Below, one piece after another: positions 24,646 to 34,171 of a stretch of 54,969 nucleotides of DNA. Positions within the stretch are counted from its first letter, which is position 1. Every line of letters starts with the position of its first letter. The stretch spans positions 1 through 54,969 of the forward strand of contig NZ_JACXSI010000026.1 of assembly GCF_014712675.1 (NCBI RefSeq), given 5' to 3'. The notes under the pieces were generated by a model. It worked only from the letters and a program-made list of their open reading frames with translations, was not told the origin of the DNA and searched no databases. Source of the stretch: Peribacillus faecalis. Lineage in GTDB: Bacteria; Bacillota; Bacilli; Bacillales; DSM-1321. A program made the position numbers and the translations under genes.

Positions 24646-26499
24646 ATGCGAACTTTTTTTGGTTTTATATTATGTTTTGGCGCACTCTTAATTTTTGTTG
24701 TTTTTATTATTGGCTTTTCCGAGGAACTGCAGCAAGTGCAATCTCCACAAGCCTATATTTCAGAAAAGATAGATTTAAGTCATACGTCATTGCCGCAAAT
24801 GAGCTATATAACTTCTGCCGATGGTCAGCTTATTTCTCAAATTGCCAATGAAGAGAAACGGATTAATTTAACAGGTGAGGAGATTCCACAGCTCTTGAAA
24901 GATGCATTTGTTATTGCCGAAGACCGGCAATTTTACGAGCATAAAGGTGTTGATTTTATAGCTGTCGGCCGTGCCATTATCAAAAATGTTGAAGCAGACG
25001 ACATCGTACAGGGCGGGAGTACCATCACACAGCAACTGGCAAGAAACATATATTTAACTCATGAAAAATCATACAATCGAAAATTGTCGGAGCTTCTATA
25101 CTCGCTGCAACTGGAGCGGCAATACAGTAAAGAAGATATTTTGGAGATGTATATTAATGCGATTTACTTCGGCAATGGTGTTTACGGTATTGAAGCTGCT
25201 TCACAATTTTACTTTAATAAAACAACTTCTTCCTTAACCGAAGGAGAGCTATTGTTTTTGGCTGCCATTCCGAATAACCCGAGCTTGTACGACCCGCTCG
25301 TGAACTATGAAAATACAAAAATGCGTCAAGAGAGGATAATCGATCAACTGCAATCGAAACTGGATATGGACGGGAAACAGGTCACAGAGATTAAAAGCGA
25401 GAACGTCACCATAAGCACAGGTAAAAAAATCGACTTGTATCCGGACTATGTTACCTACGTCGAACAGGAGCTTCGCCAGTTGATTGCCCGGAATGAAAAT
25501 CTGACAGAAATTCTTGATAGCAATGATGAAAAAGCCCGTGGGAATGCTGAAGCTTCCCTAAATCAGAAAGTGACAGAAGTATTGGAATCAGGCGTAATCA
25601 TTCATACAGCACTTGATTCAGCCCTGCAAAACAAAGCACAAAATGCCTTACAGCAGGGCTTGCCCTATCGTGATATAGAGGGAGCTGTAGCCGTTATACA
25701 GCATCATACGCATGAGCTTGTCTCTTTGCTTGGGGCAAAAACATATAAAAAATATTCTTTCCATCGCGGATTTCAAAGCTATCGCCAGCCTGGGTCTGCA
25801 ATCAAACCATTGCTTGTTTATGCGCCATACTTGGAACGTACCGGCGCTTCCTTAAACAGTACGGTTAACGGTGCTGCCTTTTGCAGCGGCGACTATTGTC
25901 CGCAAAACTATGGAGGCGCAAGCATCGGAAACATTTCTTTAAAAAAAGCATTTATTCATTCCTATAATACGACAGCAGTTCGTCTGCTTTCTCAAAATGG
26001 CATTGACGAAAGCTTTTCCTATTTAAATCATTTCTCCTTTAAAAAAATAAGCGAAGAAGACTATCGTTTACCCACTGCACTTGGCGGCTTCGCATATGGG
26101 ATGAGCCCACTGGAACTGACATCCGCTTACTCATCTTTTCAAGATGGATTCTATCAGCCGGCGCGATCAATCCGAATGATTACAGATTTAGAAGGAAATA
26201 AGCTTTATGAGTGGAATGATGAGCCCGTTCAAGTATGGAATGCTCAAACAGTCAGCAAAATGAGAAGTCTTATGAGTGCGGTTATAAAAGAAGGAACAGC
26301 AAGAAGCGCCAATTTTGCATCCGATGGTTACATCGGCGGCAAGACCGGAACGTCAAACGGTACAAAAGATCTTTGGTTTGTCGGATTAAATGCTGACTAT
26401 ACGACCGGGGTGTGGGTCGGTAAAGACAGACCGGGAAATATCGAATATGCCGGACAGCCTCAATTGATGATTTGGCGAAACATTATGAGTGGGCTATAG
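24646..26499 (+). CDS. pbpD: Penicillin-binding protein 4 (class A) PbpD
   Basis: The 617-residue bifunctional enzyme has one N-terminal membrane anchor (residues 4-24). A glycosyltransferase-51 domain follows (about 60-230), with catalytic Glu92 in EDRQFYEHKG. The transpeptidase domain (about 345-610) has SxxK at Ser384-Lys387 (QPGSAIKP), SYN and KTGTS. It polymerises and cross-links peptidoglycan outside the membrane. Length and the CPQNY segment match B. subtilis PBP4. ATG has an AGGAAG site. The stop codon abuts family A repeat copy 2, and the C-terminus is about full length. Confidence 0.92.
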   Translation: MRTFFGFILCFGALLIFVVFIIGFSEELQQVQSPQAYISEKIDLSHTSLPQMSYITSADGQLISQIANEEKRINLTGEEIPQLLKDAFVIAEDRQFYEHKGVDFIAVGRAIIKNVEADDIVQGGSTITQQLARNIYLTHEKSYNRKLSELLYSLQLERQYSKEDILEMYINAIYFGNGVYGIEAASQFYFNKTTSSLTEGELLFLAAIPNNPSLYDPLVNYENTKMRQERIIDQLQSKLDMDGKQVTEIKSENVTISTGKKIDLYPDYVTYVEQELRQLIARNENLTEILDSNDEKARGNAEASLNQKVTEVLESGVIIHTALDSALQNKAQNALQQGLPYRDIEGAVAVIQHHTHELVSLLGAKTYKKYSFHRGFQSYRQPGSAIKPLLVYAPYLERTGASLNSTVNGAAFCSGDYCPQNYGGASIGNISLKKAFIHSYNTTAVRLLSQNGIDESFSYLNHFSFKKISEEDYRLPTALGGFAYGMSPLELTSAYSSFQDGFYQPARSIRMITDLEGNKLYEWNDEPVQVWNAQTVSKMRSLMSAVIKEGTARSANFASDGYIGGKTGTSNGTKDLWFVGLNADYTTGVWVGKDRPGNIEYAGQPQLMIWRNIMSGL

Positions 26500-26648
26500 C
26501 AAAAGCGCAAGCGCCCCGTTTAGCACCGTATGAACTGGAGGCCACCGACCGAGATATAGGAAACACGAAGAACGACAGTGATTCGATGTTGACTTATCGA
26601 ACGGAGGTTGCCGAAGGGCAATAGGTGCTGGGCGCTGGAGCTGGACGT
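26500..26648 (+). repeat. Dispersed repeat family A, copy 2
   Basis: It begins CAAAAGCGCAAGCGCC immediately after the pbpD TAG stop and ends GGCGCTGGAGCTGGACGT. It is almost identical to copies at 11253 and 38656, with scattered single-base differences. The shared tail is shorter here (to about 26667) and gives way to a terminator. Confidence 0.85.
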
Positions 26649-26691
26649 CGATACACTTGTTTTAACATATCGGAGCCACTCGACAACCTCG

Positions 26692-26735
26692 AAAAATCCG
26701 TCCAATGCCGCAAAACAGCATTGGACGGATTTTTC
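26692..26735. terminator. Bidirectional terminator pbpD/yufK
   Basis: A near-perfect 18-bp stem (AAAAATCCGTCCAATGC and its complement) with a short loop is flanked by A and T runs. It overlaps the yufK stop codon. Confidence 0.9.
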
Positions 26736-27291
26736 AAATCGGCAGACTCCCCAATAGTCCGTTGTAAAATTTCAAGACAGTATAGCCTACAGCCAAAAGG
26801 AGTACTCCCCATGAAACTACTTGGAAAAATACAAAGCCAATCAGGCCTCCTGTCGATAAATAAAAGCTGGCTTTATATACAAGATAGGTAAAGGCCACCA
26901 TCGTTGTAATAAAGAATACAAGGATTACAGCATAGATTGAGAAACTGCAGAAAACAGAGATCGCTCCCCCTCCGCAAAAAATGATTGATGTCATTCTGGC
27001 GCTTTTTAAGCTTTCACCATTCATTTCTTTAGAGAACAACAGCAAGGCTAATTGCAGAATAGTGTCTGATAACAGTTTCATAGCTGCAAGTATCATAAAA
27101 AACAAAATCAATATGATAAGCAGAAGCGTCATTTTAATTTCGGCTACAGAAAAAAACTCCTGCAATCCTATGTAAAGCCCGATTTGCTTAAAGATTATCA
27201 CAATCTGATTTTCTGCATAAAGAGCAAAGGATGTGCTGAACAATATAATTGATATTAACGGAAAATAGCTTGTAAAGTACGTATTCCTCAT
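26734..27291 (-). CDS. yufK: Integral membrane protein YufK (DUF5366)
   Basis: The 185-residue protein has about five hydrophobic helices. It starts MRNTYFTSYFPLISIILFS, close to B. subtilis YufK (also 185 residues), which likewise lies between pbpD and the mrp operon region. Its function is unknown. It is a single gene convergent with pbpD and divergent from mrpA. Confidence 0.8.
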   Translation of the reverse strand: MRNTYFTSYFPLISIILFSTSFALYAENQIVIIFKQIGLYIGLQEFFSVAEIKMTLLLIILILFFMILAAMKLLSDTILQLALLLFSKEMNGESLKSARMTSIIFCGGGAISVFCSFSIYAVILVFFITTMVAFTYLVYKASFYLSTGGLIGFVFFQVVSWGVLLLAVGYTVLKFYNGLLGSLPI

Positions 27292-27677
27292 CTTAACTCA
27301 ATAATCCCCCATAATTCCCCCTAGATTCGCGTACATACCATGTTATTATGCATAATTTTCTGAAAAATAACAACATTGCCATTGCATCTTCTCTGCTCAA
27401 AATACGATATTTCACACTGCCAATTTTTTACTAACAAAAACTTTTTCACGAAAAGGACACATATTTCTTCTTATTTATTAGAACTCTGCAAGTCGGTTTA
27501 TTCTATTAAAAACATTTATGCATCAGTATTCTATGTACGCTATAATAAAATTAGGATTTTTTTTGCTTGACATTTTATTCCTTAACATGAAAATCTCGAC
27601 CTATTTAATAAGTCAAATTCATTGAATAATATTCACAGGGAATACTAGCAAAAACAATAAAAAATGAGGGGGATTGT
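27292..27677. other. Region upstream of the mrp operon
   Basis: 386 bases without a gene. A perfect TATAAT at 27541-27546 lacks a convincing -35. A TTGACA at 27567-27572 lacks a good -10 at 17 bases. One of these probably belongs to the mrp promoter. The mrpA ribosome site is GAGGGGG at about 27665-27671. No riboswitch-like fold was recognised. Confidence 0.4.
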
Positions 27678-30092
27678 ATGTCTTTATTACATTGGGCCAT
27701 TTTGTCGCCCTTCCTGCTGGCCATTATCATACCGCTCATGTACAAATATGCAAAACGTGTACATACAGGGTGGTTCGTACTTTGGTTGCCGCTTGTTCTT
27801 TTCATTTACTTCATCAGTAAAGTGACAAAGATCAGTAACGGTACAACAATAAGAGAAACGGTACAGTGGATCCCATCTTTGAATATCAATTTTGACGTAG
27901 TAATCGACGGTCTGTCATTATTATTCGCATTATTGATTACCGGAATTGGATCATTGGTCGTTCTCTATTCAATTTTCTACTTATCGAAGAAAAAAGAAAA
28001 ACTACATAATTTCTATGTGTATTTATTGCTCTTTATGGGCGCTATGCTGGGCGTTGTCTTATCTGACAACTTGATTGTCCTTTACACCTTCTGGGAATTC
28101 ACAAGTCTATCTTCTTTCTTATTGATTGGTTACTGGTATCACCGCGAACGTTCTCGCTATGGGGCGCAAAAATCCATGCTGATTACTGTGTTTGGCGGTT
28201 TGAGTATGCTTGGAGGTATTGTTCTTCTTTATGTAATGGGAGGAACATTCAGCATTAGAGAATTGATTGCTCAGGCTGGTACGCTTATCAACCACGATTT
28301 ATTTATTGCCGCTGCCATCCTGATTTTATTAGGAGCTTTCACAAAATCCGCACAATTCCCATTCCACATTTGGCTTCCTGATGCAATGGAAGCACCAACG
28401 CCGGTCAGTGCCTACTTGCACTCTGCTACAATGGTCAAAGCCGGTCTATATCTTGTGGCACGCTTAAGTCCATTATTTGCAGCGGAAGGCATCTGGTTAT
28501 GGCTGGTTGCAGGAATTGGTTTGCTGACCTTGGTCTGGGGTTCATTCTCAGCAATCAGACAAACGGATTTAAAGGGTATTTTAGCCTTTTCTACTGTCAG
28601 TCAACTGGGACTGATTATGTCGTTATTAGGTTTAGGAGCAGCCGCTCTGCATTACCCGATTGATGACAATATTTATATCGCTACAACTGTCGCAGCTGTT
28701 TTTCACCTGATTAACCATGCGACATTTAAAGGTAGCCTTTTCATGGTAGTCGGCATTGTCGATCATGAAACTGGCACACGCGATATCCGAAAGCTGGGCG
28801 GTCTGATGTCGCTTATGCCGATCACCTTTACAATTGCTGTAATAGGTGCATTCTCGATGGCCGGACTGCCGCCATTCAACGGCTTCTTGAGTAAAGAAAT
28901 GTTCTTTACAGGCATGCTGTCTGTTCTGACACTTGATATTTTCAACTTTGAGACTTGGGGCGTACTTTTCCCTGTTTTTGCTTGGATCGCCAGTGTCTTT
29001 ACGTTCACATACAGCATGATTATTGTCTTTAAGACATTCACCGGAAAATTGCAACCGGAAAAACTGGAGAAAAAACCGCATGAAGCACCTGTCGGTATGC
29101 TGATTTCTCCAATTATTTTGGCTGTGTTAGTCGTGGTTTTCGGTTTATTCCCGAATCTATTGACTGACTCAATCATCTTACCCGCTGCATCTGCTATTTT
29201 AGGTGATGCAATGCCGGCTGATTATCATATTCATATCAGTATGTGGCATGGCTTCCAACCGGAACTGTTTATGACAATTGGCGTTGTATTGCTAGGTATT
29301 ATTCTTTATAAAACATGGCCGAAATGGAAAGTTGTTTACAAACCATTTACAGAGAAATGGTCATTCAACTCTCTGTACAACAATGGTCTAAAATACATGG
29401 AATACGGTTCTAATAAGTTGGCTGTCAACACAATGACAGGTTCAATCCGAAACTATCTTTTATATATCTTTTTCTTCCTGATTGTTTCATTAGGGTTCAC
29501 GTTATTTTGGAAAGATGCCTTTTCGATTAGTCTCGACAATACGGCACCAATTGGCTTTTACGAATTAGTGCTCGCTGTCATCATCTCGATTGGAGCAATT
29601 TCGATTCTATTCGTGAAATCCCGACTAACTTCAATTATTGTGTTAGGTTCAGTCGGCTACACGGTTTCATTATTCTTCGTCTTGTTCAGAGCGCCTGATT
29701 TAGCTTTGACTCAATTAGTTATTGAAACAGTTTCGACTGCGTTATTCCTATTATGCTTCTATCACCTTCCGGAAAACTTCCGCAAGGAGGAGCGCATCCG
29801 CTTCAAGTTGACTAACTTCATGATTTCTCTTGGAGTCGGTGTCGTTGTTACATTAATTGCTTTATCGGCAAGTAGCACAAAACTATTTGACTCGATTTCA
29901 CAATACTATGTAGACACAACGTATACAGAAGCCGGCGGTCAAAACATGGTGAACGTCATCCTTGTTGACTATCGCGGACTCGATACAATGTTCGAAATTA
30001 CAGTGCTGGGATTAGCAGCTCTAGGTATTTACGGCATGATTAAATTAAGACTGACAAAGCAAGGAGGGAAAAAAGCGAATGAAAACAAATGA
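27678..30092 (+). CDS. mrpA: Na+/H+ antiporter subunit MrpA
   Basis: The 804-residue membrane protein matches the length of Bacillus MrpA (about 800). It is related to complex I NuoL, with the antiporter core containing LLIGYWYHR, the GAFTKSAQFPFHIWLPDAMEAPTPVSA block (about residues 218-244) and LINHATFKGSLFM near 340. The C-terminal extension typical of MrpA carries the MrpB-like RAPDLALTQLVIETVST block near 675. It is first in a seven-gene operon for a hetero-oligomeric Na+/H+ antiporter used in alkali and Na+ resistance. Confidence 0.96.
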   Translation: MSLLHWAILSPFLLAIIIPLMYKYAKRVHTGWFVLWLPLVLFIYFISKVTKISNGTTIRETVQWIPSLNINFDVVIDGLSLLFALLITGIGSLVVLYSIFYLSKKKEKLHNFYVYLLLFMGAMLGVVLSDNLIVLYTFWEFTSLSSFLLIGYWYHRERSRYGAQKSMLITVFGGLSMLGGIVLLYVMGGTFSIRELIAQAGTLINHDLFIAAAILILLGAFTKSAQFPFHIWLPDAMEAPTPVSAYLHSATMVKAGLYLVARLSPLFAAEGIWLWLVAGIGLLTLVWGSFSAIRQTDLKGILAFSTVSQLGLIMSLLGLGAAALHYPIDDNIYIATTVAAVFHLINHATFKGSLFMVVGIVDHETGTRDIRKLGGLMSLMPITFTIAVIGAFSMAGLPPFNGFLSKEMFFTGMLSVLTLDIFNFETWGVLFPVFAWIASVFTFTYSMIIVFKTFTGKLQPEKLEKKPHEAPVGMLISPIILAVLVVVFGLFPNLLTDSIILPAASAILGDAMPADYHIHISMWHGFQPELFMTIGVVLLGIILYKTWPKWKVVYKPFTEKWSFNSLYNNGLKYMEYGSNKLAVNTMTGSIRNYLLYIFFFLIVSLGFTLFWKDAFSISLDNTAPIGFYELVLAVIISIGAISILFVKSRLTSIIVLGSVGYTVSLFFVLFRAPDLALTQLVIETVSTALFLLCFYHLPENFRKEERIRFKLTNFMISLGVGVVVTLIALSASSTKLFDSISQYYVDTTYTEAGGQNMVNVILVDYRGLDTMFEITVLGLAALGIYGMIKLRLTKQGGKKANENK

Positions 30093-30501
30093 TGTGATTT
30101 TACAGACGGCCACTAAAGTGGTTTCGTTAGTCATTGTTCTCTTTTCTATTCGCCTATTCTTTTCCGGGCATTATTATGCTGGGGGAGGCTTTGTTGGAGG
30201 ATTAATGACTTCTGCTGCAATCGTTTTGATTATGGTTGCTTATGATATGAAGACGGTACGCGCAATGCTGCCGATCAACTATCGTATTTTGATTGGAGTC
30301 GGCTTATTGACAGCCGTCTCAACGGGATTAATTGCCGTTTTCCAAGGTGATCCTTTCCTGACTCATTATTACGGCTACTTCGATTTGCCGATTTTAGGGA
30401 AAACCTCCTTGCATACAGCTGCCTTATTTGACTTAGGTGTGTATCTGGTCGTTGTAGGCGTAACGATGACGATTATACAGAGCATAGGGGAGAGTGAATA
30501 A
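30079..30501 (+). CDS. mrpB: Na+/H+ antiporter subunit MrpB
   Basis: The 140-residue protein has four transmembrane helices and the MrpB signature [22 protein letters not shown] (starting near residue 26). The start lies inside the 3' end of mrpA (14-base overlap), with AGGAGGG in the mrpA coding sequence. The stop overlaps mrpC by one base. It is needed for complex assembly and antiport. Confidence 0.95.
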   Translation: MKTNDVILQTATKVVSLVIVLFSIRLFFSGHYYAGGGFVGGLMTSAAIVLIMVAYDMKTVRAMLPINYRILIGVGLLTAVSTGLIAVFQGDPFLTHYYGYFDLPILGKTSLHTAALFDLGVYLVVVGVTMTIIQSIGESE

Positions 30502-30842
30502 TGGAAATTTTAATGGCTGTTGTTATCGGTATCCTTTTTATGTGCGCCACTTACTTAATGCTTTCGAAAAGTATATTGCGCATTATTATTGGGACTGGCT
30601 TATTGAGCCACGGAGCCCATTTGTTGATATTAACAATGGGCGGTTTGAAACGAGGAGCTGTTCCTCTCTTGGGCGAACATGCTGATTCATATGTAGACCC
30701 TTTGCCCCAGGCTTTAATTTTAACAGCAATTGTTATTAGCTTTGGTGTTACATCCTACTTTCTTGTATTGGCTTACAGAACGTATCAAGAGCTTGGGACA
30801 GACAACATGGATTTATTGAGAGGAAATGAATCAAATGAATAA
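30501..30842 (+). CDS. mrpC: Na+/H+ antiporter subunit MrpC
   Basis: The 113-residue protein is the NuoK-like small subunit with three helices. [18 protein letters not shown] near residues 33-50 and [17 protein letters not shown] near 68-84 are the family blocks. The start codon shares a base with the mrpB stop (TAATG), and GGGGAGAG lies upstream, so translation is coupled. Confidence 0.95.
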   Translation: MEILMAVVIGILFMCATYLMLSKSILRIIIGTGLLSHGAHLLILTMGGLKRGAVPLLGEHADSYVDPLPQALILTAIVISFGVTSYFLVLAYRTYQELGTDNMDLLRGNESNE

Positions 30843-32313
30843 TATGGTTATCTTTCCTATACTGTTGCCGTTTATCTCAGGCATATTATTATTGTTTTTC
30901 CGTAATCTGAAAGTCCAAAAGACATTTTCAGTCCTTTCGCTTTCAGCCAGCACTTTACTTGCGCTGTATTTGATTGCGGATGTCTACACAAACGGTATTC
31001 GCACACTCGATGTAAGTAATTGGGCGGCTCCTTTCGGTATTACAATTGTCGCAGACATGCTTTCGTCAATTCTTGTATTGACGACGAATATCATCGCTTT
31101 ATGTGTCGTTATTTACTCGTTCAATTCAATTGGAAAAGAAAGAGAGAAGTTTTACTACTACCCAGTTTTCCAAATGCTATTAATCGGCGTGAACGGTGCA
31201 TTTTTAACAGGAGATATTTTTAACCTTTTCGTATTTTTCGAGGTTATGCTGATGTCTTCTTATGTGCTGCTAGTTCTTGGCGGCACGAAGATTCAGCTTC
31301 GCGAAACAATCAAATATATTTTGGTGAATGTCATTTCATCAGCTTTATTCGTTATTGCGGTCGCTTATCTGTATTCCGTTGTCGGCACATTGAACATGGC
31401 TCATCTTTCTGAGCGTATCGCTGAAATCGGACAGCCGGGCATCATTACGGTAATTGCCGTTCTATTCCTGATTGTATTCGGGTTGAAAGGTGCGGTATTC
31501 CCGCTATTCTTCTGGCTTCCGGGCTCTTACTATGCAGCACCGGCACCGGTTCTTGCGCTATTCGGAGCATTATTGACGAAGGTCGGCGTTTACTCAATTA
31601 CCCGCACATATACTTTGATGTTCTATCATGACACAGATTATACGCATACTTTATTATCTTGGATTGCCATTGCGACAATCATCATCGGTGTCATAGGCGC
31701 AATTGCATACTGGGATATTAAAAAAATCGTTATTTATAACATCATCATCGCTGTCGGCGTCATTGTGTACGGCGTATCATTGTTCAATGAGGCAGGCACA
31801 AATGGAGCAGTTCTTTATTTAGTGCACGACATGATCATTAAGGCGGCGCTGTTCTTATTAATCGGCATTATGGCGAAAATAGCCGGCACGAGTGATTTAC
31901 GTAAAATGAGCGGTTTGATTAAAGAATTCCCGGTTGTCGGCTGGACATTTTTCGTTGCGGCAATCTCATTAGCGGGCATTCCGCCTTTAAGCGGGTTTGC
32001 CGGCAAATTACTGATTGTTCAAGGATCCATTGAAGCTGGCGATTATTTTGGCACTTTCATCATCCTTGGCTCAAGCTTAATTGTGCTTTACTCAATTATG
32101 AAAGTATTTATTAACGGCTTCTGGGGAGTTCCAATGAAGATTGAAAACAAGCAAACGAAAACGGTCAATATGTTACTTGTGCCAGCTATGGTGCTCGTCG
32201 CAATTTCATTGGCTTTCGGTCTTGGATTAGAAAAACTATTGCCATACTTCTCGCAAGCTACCGAAACATTAATGAATCCGGATTTATATATTGATGCGGT
32301 GTTAAAGGAGTGA
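30835..32313 (+). CDS. mrpD: Na+/H+ antiporter subunit MrpD
   Basis: The 492-residue protein is related to NuoN/NuoM. It has the GEIFN-like [18 protein letters not shown] (about residues 126-143), [21 protein letters not shown] (from about 213) and a late [16 protein letters not shown] at 30835 is preferred to the in-frame ATG at 30826, because GAGAGG is only two bases from the latter and B. subtilis MrpD begins with the same MNN start. It is part of the antiporter's proton/Na+ translocating core. Confidence 0.94.
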   Translation: MNNMVIFPILLPFISGILLLFFRNLKVQKTFSVLSLSASTLLALYLIADVYTNGIRTLDVSNWAAPFGITIVADMLSSILVLTTNIIALCVVIYSFNSIGKEREKFYYYPVFQMLLIGVNGAFLTGDIFNLFVFFEVMLMSSYVLLVLGGTKIQLRETIKYILVNVISSALFVIAVAYLYSVVGTLNMAHLSERIAEIGQPGIITVIAVLFLIVFGLKGAVFPLFFWLPGSYYAAPAPVLALFGALLTKVGVYSITRTYTLMFYHDTDYTHTLLSWIAIATIIIGVIGAIAYWDIKKIVIYNIIIAVGVIVYGVSLFNEAGTNGAVLYLVHDMIIKAALFLLIGIMAKIAGTSDLRKMSGLIKEFPVVGWTFFVAAISLAGIPPLSGFAGKLLIVQGSIEAGDYFGTFIILGSSLIVLYSIMKVFINGFWGVPMKIENKQTKTVNMLLVPAMVLVAISLAFGLGLEKLLPYFSQATETLMNPDLYIDAVLKE

Positions 32314-32319
32314 TGTGAA

Positions 32320-32796
32320 ATGGCTTTTCAAATATTATTAAATGTTGTCTTAGCCTTAGTATGGATGTTCTTATCACATTCTTATAACCCTTCATCTTTT
32401 ATAGTTGGATATTTACTAGGGATATTATTATTGCTGGGCTTCCGCAAATTTTTCAATTCAAGATTCTATATGCAAAGAGTATGGGCTGTCATCAAGCTAT
32501 TCTTCCTGTTCATTAAAGAATTGATCATGGCTAATATTTCTGTATTGAAGGTTATCCTTAAGCCAAAGCTTGATATGAAGCCAGGCATTTTCGCTTTAGA
32601 AACAGAGCTGAAAAACCCGTGGGAAATCACACTACTTGCCAATCTGATTACTTTGACACCGGGTACGCTTGTCATTGATGTATCAGATGATAACAAAGTG
32701 CTATATATCCATGCCATGGATATTAATGATGTGCAATCAGACATTGATGCTATTAAAAATTCATTCGAGAAGGCAATCATGGAGGTGAGCCGCTAA
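32320..32796 (+). CDS. mrpE: Na+/H+ antiporter subunit MrpE
   Basis: The 158-residue protein has two N-terminal helices and a soluble tail with LLANLITLTPGTLVIDVSDD (about residues 105-124), the family signature. ATG has AAAGGAGTG upstream. Its stop overlaps mrpF by one base. Confidence 0.94.
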   Translation: MAFQILLNVVLALVWMFLSHSYNPSSFIVGYLLGILLLLGFRKFFNSRFYMQRVWAVIKLFFLFIKELIMANISVLKVILKPKLDMKPGIFALETELKNPWEITLLANLITLTPGTLVIDVSDDNKVLYIHAMDINDVQSDIDAIKNSFEKAIMEVSR

Positions 32797-33086
32797 TGTT
32801 TAACTTTGTAATTACATTTGCTCTTGTGCTGATCTCACTTTCGATGCTCGCTTTAATTTACCGAGTAATCAAAGGCCCTTCAATTCCTGACCGCGTGATT
32901 GCCCTTGATGCACTCGGCGTCAACTTGATTGCTGTCATCGCACTCATTTCGATTGTATTGGATACATACGCCTTTCTTGAGGTAATCCTATTGCTTGGTA
33001 TTTTAGCTTTCATCGGAACGGTGTCGATGGCGAAATTTTTAGAGAAGGGAGAGATTATCGAAGATGACCGAAATAGAAATCAGTAA
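32796..33086 (+). CDS. mrpF: Na+/H+ antiporter subunit MrpF
   Basis: The 96-residue protein has three helices. The KGPSIPDRVIALDALGVNLI block (residues 24-43) defines the family, which also includes bile-acid/cholate efflux relatives. The ribosome site TGGAGGTGAG lies inside the end of mrpE. It overlaps mrpG by 23 bases. Confidence 0.94.
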   Translation: MFNFVITFALVLISLSMLALIYRVIKGPSIPDRVIALDALGVNLIAVIALISIVLDTYAFLEVILLLGILAFIGTVSMAKFLEKGEIIEDDRNRNQ

Positions 33087-33411
33087 AATCATCGTTGGTC
33101 TGCTCGTGCTGTTGGGTGCATTTTTAAGCGCTGTTTCTGCCTTCGGTATCATTAGACTCCCGGACGTATACACTCGCAATCATGCTGCTTCAAAAAGCGC
33201 CACTCTTGGCGTTATAAGCGTCATGCTTGCTGCATTTATATACTTCTACGCTGAGCATGGCCATTTTAATTCCCGTGTGATTCTTGGGATTCTGTTCGTC
33301 TTTTTCACAGCACCTGTTTCAGGTCATTTAATCAGTCGGGCAGCTTATAACTCTGGTGTGAAATTATGGGATAAAAGTGTTCGTGATGATTTAAAAAATA
33401 AGAAAAAATAA
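33064..33411 (+). CDS. mrpG: Na+/H+ antiporter subunit MrpG
   Basis: The 115-residue protein has three helices, with GIIRLPDVYTRNHAASKSATLG near residues 28-49, the PhaG/MnhG signature. Its start overlaps mrpF, with GGGAGAG upstream. It is last in the operon and followed six bases on by a strong terminator. Confidence 0.94.
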   Translation: MTEIEISKIIVGLLVLLGAFLSAVSAFGIIRLPDVYTRNHAASKSATLGVISVMLAAFIYFYAEHGHFNSRVILGILFVFFTAPVSGHLISRAAYNSGVKLWDKSVRDDLKNKKK

Positions 33412-33414
33412 TGT

Positions 33415-33455
33415 AAAAAAGAGGTTATCCTTTAGATGGATAACCTCTTTTTTAC
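33415..33455 (+). terminator. Terminator of the mrp operon
   Basis: A perfect stem AAAAGAGGTTATCC/GGATAACCTCTTTT is followed by a T run directly after mrpG. Confidence 0.92.
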
Positions 33456-33669
33456 ATGTCTGAGACTCTGTGTCAACAGAAAGGGCACAGACACTTCACT
33501 TTTGTTGTTTTGATCGAGACATATTAAGTGTAAATCTATACGTCTAACTGAGAAACCCAGCACCTGTCAAAACTGGACAGTAGCCCCAAATAGAAGGGAC
33601 AACTATCATCATTACCTGTTCCTCATAAGATGAAGTAAATAACATCCTCTTCAGAGAAAGGAGATTACG

Positions 33670-34083
33670 ATGAACCAACACTTTAACTATCATTATGGGC
33701 ATTATCCATATACTTATTACAGACAGCAGGCGCCGAATCCCTCACAACCAGCACAACAGCAGCCCGGTTCCAATGACGTTCTGCCGGAAGTTAATCCGGA
33801 GGTCTTCATTGAATCCTCCCGAAAGGTTAGGGACTTATTAACCGATGCCGTGTCTATATCCGATCAGTTGATTAAAACTAATGTCGGCCGACAAATTCAG
33901 GAAGCTGCCCAAAAAAACGACACTGCAACCATTTACAGACTATTGAACGCCATCGGTATGAAGAACAATATCCATGTTTCTTACACTCCTCACAGCATTA
34001 TTATCACGGTTACCCCTCCTAATCCAACAAGTACCCTTCAAACAACTGTGACTTTGCAAATGGTTTGGAATGCAGCTTTCTAA
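33670..34083 (+). CDS. Probable spore coat-type protein (YuzC-like)
   Basis: The 137-residue protein has a Tyr/His/Pro/Gln-rich N-terminus (HYGHYPYTYY, QPAQQQPG) and then a compact domain of about 90 residues ending in alternating beta-like stretches (IIITVTPP, TTVTLQMVW). This layout resembles small Bacillus spore coat proteins such as YuzC; the match is by impression of composition and architecture. Ribosome site GAAAGGAG. A CATAAGATG at about 33627 resembles a SigK -10. It is a single gene after the mrp operon. Confidence 0.55.
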   Translation: MNQHFNYHYGHYPYTYYRQQAPNPSQPAQQQPGSNDVLPEVNPEVFIESSRKVRDLLTDAVSISDQLIKTNVGRQIQEAAQKNDTATIYRLLNAIGMKNNIHVSYTPHSIIITVTPPNPTSTLQTTVTLQMVWNAAF

Positions 34084-34085
34084 GA

Positions 34086-34126
34086 AAGAGACTGTCTCAA
34101 AGTTAATGGTCTAGAGACAGTCTCTC
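34086..34126 (+). terminator. Hairpin downstream of the coat-type gene
   Basis: The perfect stem AGAGACTGTCTC/GAGACAGTCTCT directly follows the stop codon. The T tract after it is weak, so it may stabilise the mRNA end as well as terminate. Confidence 0.6.
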
Positions 34127-34171
34127 CGCTTGTCTATGATAAAGTGCCGGACAGTTCAGCTAACTTTTCTC

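Noticed and set aside
24646-26499. pbpD truncated by family A copy 2
   Set aside because: The protein reaches the family's normal end (617 versus about 624 residues in B. subtilis), with all transpeptidase motifs present.
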